Positions 5,022 to 6,181 of a DNA stretch of 6,181 bases are shown here, piece after piece. Positions within the stretch are counted from its first letter, which is position 1. Each line of letters starts with the position of its first letter. A model generated the notes under the pieces. It ran no database searches. It saw nothing but the letters and a program-made list of their open reading frames with translations, and had not been told where the DNA came from. The stretch lies in NCBI GenBank assembly GCA_903821255.1, contig CAIJKT010000152.1:1-6181 (forward strand). The letters run 5' to 3'. A program made the translations under genes and the position numbers. The stretch comes from an uncultured Lentisphaeria bacterium. GTDB lineage: Bacteria > Verrucomicrobiota > Lentisphaeria > Victivallales > Victivallaceae.

Positions 5022-6032
5022 TTACTTGCCTAACGATTTCAGTTCTTTTTTTGCTAATTCATGTCCCTGTTCCGCAGCCTTCTGATACCATTTCACCCCT
5101 TCGGCGGGGTCTTTGGCGACGCCATCGCCGTTGATATAGAAACTGCCGAGATTGTACTGTGCGTTCGCGACGCCCTGTTCGGCGGATTTGCGGGTCCATT
5201 TGACCGCCTCGGCCATGTCTTTTTCGACGCCGTTGCCGGTTGCATAGTAGATTCCCATATTGTGCTGTGCGAACGGATTGCCCTGTTCGGCGGATTTGCG
5301 GTACCATTTGACCGCTTCAACCTGGTTGTCAGCTACGCCCTCGCCGCTTTCATAGCAGGCGCCGAGCATGAACTGCGCGTTCGCATCCCCCTGTTCGGCA
5401 GCTTTCTGATACCATTTGGCTGCTTCAGCCATGTCTTTGGCAACGCCGGCGCCGTTTGCATAGCAGTATCCGAGATTATACTGCGCATCCGCATTGCCCT
5501 GATCCGCGGCTTTGCGGAACCATTCCACGGCTTTCTCTATATTTCCGGTGACCCCTTCGCCGAGGGCATAGCACAGCCCAAGATTTTTTTGTGCCGGCGC
5601 CACTCCCTTTTCGGCGGCTTTACGAAACCATTCCACGGCTTTCACCGGGTCCGCCTCCACGCCTTCACCTCTCTTATAACAAGATCCGAGCGAGAGTTGC
5701 GCCCACTCGTTGCCCTGTTCCGCAGCTTTACGGTACCATTCAACCGCCTTCACCGGGTCTTTTCCCACGCTCTTGCCTGTTTCATAACACAAACCGAGGG
5801 CAAGCTGTCCCGTCGCATACCCGTTTTCGGCGGATTTACGGTACCATTCAACCGCCTTCGCCGGATCTTTCGCCACGCCATTGGCGAATTCATAACATTT
5901 TCCGAGTTCATACTGTGATTTAGCATCTCCCTCTCCGGCCGTTTTGCGGAAGTCTTCCGCGCCCGCGCCAAAAGCATGACCGGGGCAAAGACCAATCACC
6001 AGCAATACTAAAATTACCAGATTCTTACGCAT
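5022..6032 (-). CDS. Secreted Sel1-repeat protein
   Basis: This 336-residue protein begins with Arg-Lys and a hydrophobic core (about 4-15), then CPGHAFGAGA with a plausible signal-peptidase I site near residues 22-25. The Cys16 context (IGLC) does not fit a lipobox, so export to the periplasm is preferred over lipoprotein anchoring. From Gly35 to residue 322 there are exactly eight 36-residue Sel1 (TPR-like) repeats with consensus AQYxLGxCYxxGxGVxKDxxxAVxWYrKAAEQG, then a 14-residue end (GHELAKKELKSLGK). Such solenoids act as protein-protein scaffolds; the partner cannot be read. The start is set by AAGGAG a few nt upstream (about 6040-6045). Repeats 1-6 keep a Cys at the same place (46, 82, 118, 154, 190, 226), lost in 7 and 8. 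The gene ends in the double-hairpin repeat. Neighbours give no functional hint. Confidence 0.9.
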   Translation of the reverse strand: MRKNLVILVLLVIGLCPGHAFGAGAEDFRKTAGEGDAKSQYELGKCYEFANGVAKDPAKAVEWYRKSAENGYATGQLALGLCYETGKSVGKDPVKAVEWYRKAAEQGNEWAQLSLGSCYKRGEGVEADPVKAVEWFRKAAEKGVAPAQKNLGLCYALGEGVTGNIEKAVEWFRKAADQGNADAQYNLGYCYANGAGVAKDMAEAAKWYQKAAEQGDANAQFMLGACYESGEGVADNQVEAVKWYRKSAEQGNPFAQHNMGIYYATGNGVEKDMAEAVKWTRKSAEQGVANAQYNLGSFYINGDGVAKDPAEGVKWYQKAAEQGHELAKKELKSLGK

Positions 6033-6080
6033 TTTACTTTCTCCTTAAAAATCAGAGTGTTCCGTGATTAAGACATAAAT

Positions 6081-6141
6081 CCGGTCGGACGACCGGCGCT
6101 CTCAGGAGGGAATCGCGGCATCCGCCGGGGGGCGGACGCCG
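6081..6141 (-). repeat. Double-hairpin repeat (copy 3)
   Basis: On the minus strand this has a 10-bp stem with one G-U pair (arms 6132-6141 and 6116-6125, loop 6 nt), a linker containing CTCCTGAGAGCG, then CCGGTC/GACCGG (6081-6096) and ATTTAT. It matches 4946-5010 in order, spacing and orientation. It lies 13 nt after the candidate stop codon at 6155-6157 and upstream of the Sel1 gene, so it may terminate that upstream gene. Confidence 0.6.
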
Positions 6142-6154
6142 GTGAGGGTCGAGA

Positions 6155-6181
6155 CTATTCTTCTTCGTGATGCTGTCTTTC
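6155..6181 (-). CDS. Possible C-terminal end of an upstream gene (partial)
   Basis: Read on the minus strand from the window edge, the frame gives E-R-Q-H-H-E-E-E then TAG. Eight codons cannot prove a gene. The polar, acidic tail is typical of a C-terminus, however, and the double-hairpin repeat starts 13 nt after the stop, as it does 11 nt after the Sel1 stop. If real, this gene lies directly upstream of the Sel1 gene on the same strand, separated by about 120 bp. No function can be inferred. Confidence 0.3.
   Translation of the reverse strand, partial: ERQHHEEE

Noticed and set aside
5061..5918. Long plus-strand frame opposite the Sel1 gene
   Set aside because: It is the antisense shadow of the Sel1 repeats; the minus-strand protein has a signal peptide, ribosome-binding site and eight regular repeats.
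5000..6032. Lipoprotein signal on the Sel1 protein
   Set aside because: The residues before Cys16 (Ile-Gly-Leu) do not fit the lipobox, where Gly, Ala or Ser should precede the Cys.
1..6181. tRNA or rRNA genes
   Set aside because: No cloverleaf with a TTCRA-type T-loop and no rRNA-like segment was seen on either strand by eye.

Overview
The window looks like a chromosomal or accessory segment of a Gram-negative bacterium with a moderately high GC content and many short intergenic repeats. The repeat style (CCCATAGG-type 9-mers, an AACAGGGAT-type inverted-repeat element, GCCGGTC hairpins after stop codons) reminds me of gut or environmental Lentisphaerota/PVC genomes. That assignment rests on recollection of repeat style only, and no rRNA or marker gene is present. 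An exported Sel1-repeat protein with a typical N-terminal signal peptide fits a diderm cell.

Layout, left to right. Positions 1-550 hold no credible gene. They are a patchwork of degenerate repeats: a roughly 60-bp unit in several copies, three tandem 22-bp iterons, a 9-bp tandem array and several hairpins. Positions 551-1043 are AT-rich and intergenic, with a perfect 18-bp palindrome and a reverse-oriented copy of the GCCGGTC hairpin. A small Cys-containing protein of unknown function (1044-1559, +) follows and ends in a terminator. Convergent to it is a class I SAM-dependent methyltransferase (1698-2435, -). The intergenic region 2436-2791 ends in four head-to-tail 19-bp repeats overlapping a good promoter.

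That promoter drives a two-gene operon with an 8-nt overlap. The first gene is a winged-helix protein resembling an AbiEi-type antitoxin with an unusual N-terminal extension (2792-3856). The second is a nucleotidyltransferase-fold protein resembling an AbiEii-type toxin (3849-4784). I read this as a diverged type IV (AbiE-like) toxin-antitoxin or phage-defence module. The 19-bp repeats are the likely operator through which the first protein autoregulates. The short or absent leader suggests nearly leaderless translation of the antitoxin.

Downstream, 4785-5021 is a convergent intergenic region with a 59-bp inverted-repeat element and a double-hairpin repeat. On the minus strand lies a secreted protein of eight Sel1 repeats (5022-6032). 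A second copy of the double hairpin (6081-6141) sits beside what may be the last nine codons of another minus-strand gene at the right edge. If so, the same double hairpin follows two consecutive stop codons at nearly the same distance.

The genes do not form one pathway. The AbiE-like pair is the only clear functional unit; the methyltransferase, the Cys protein and the Sel1 protein look like independent neighbours.
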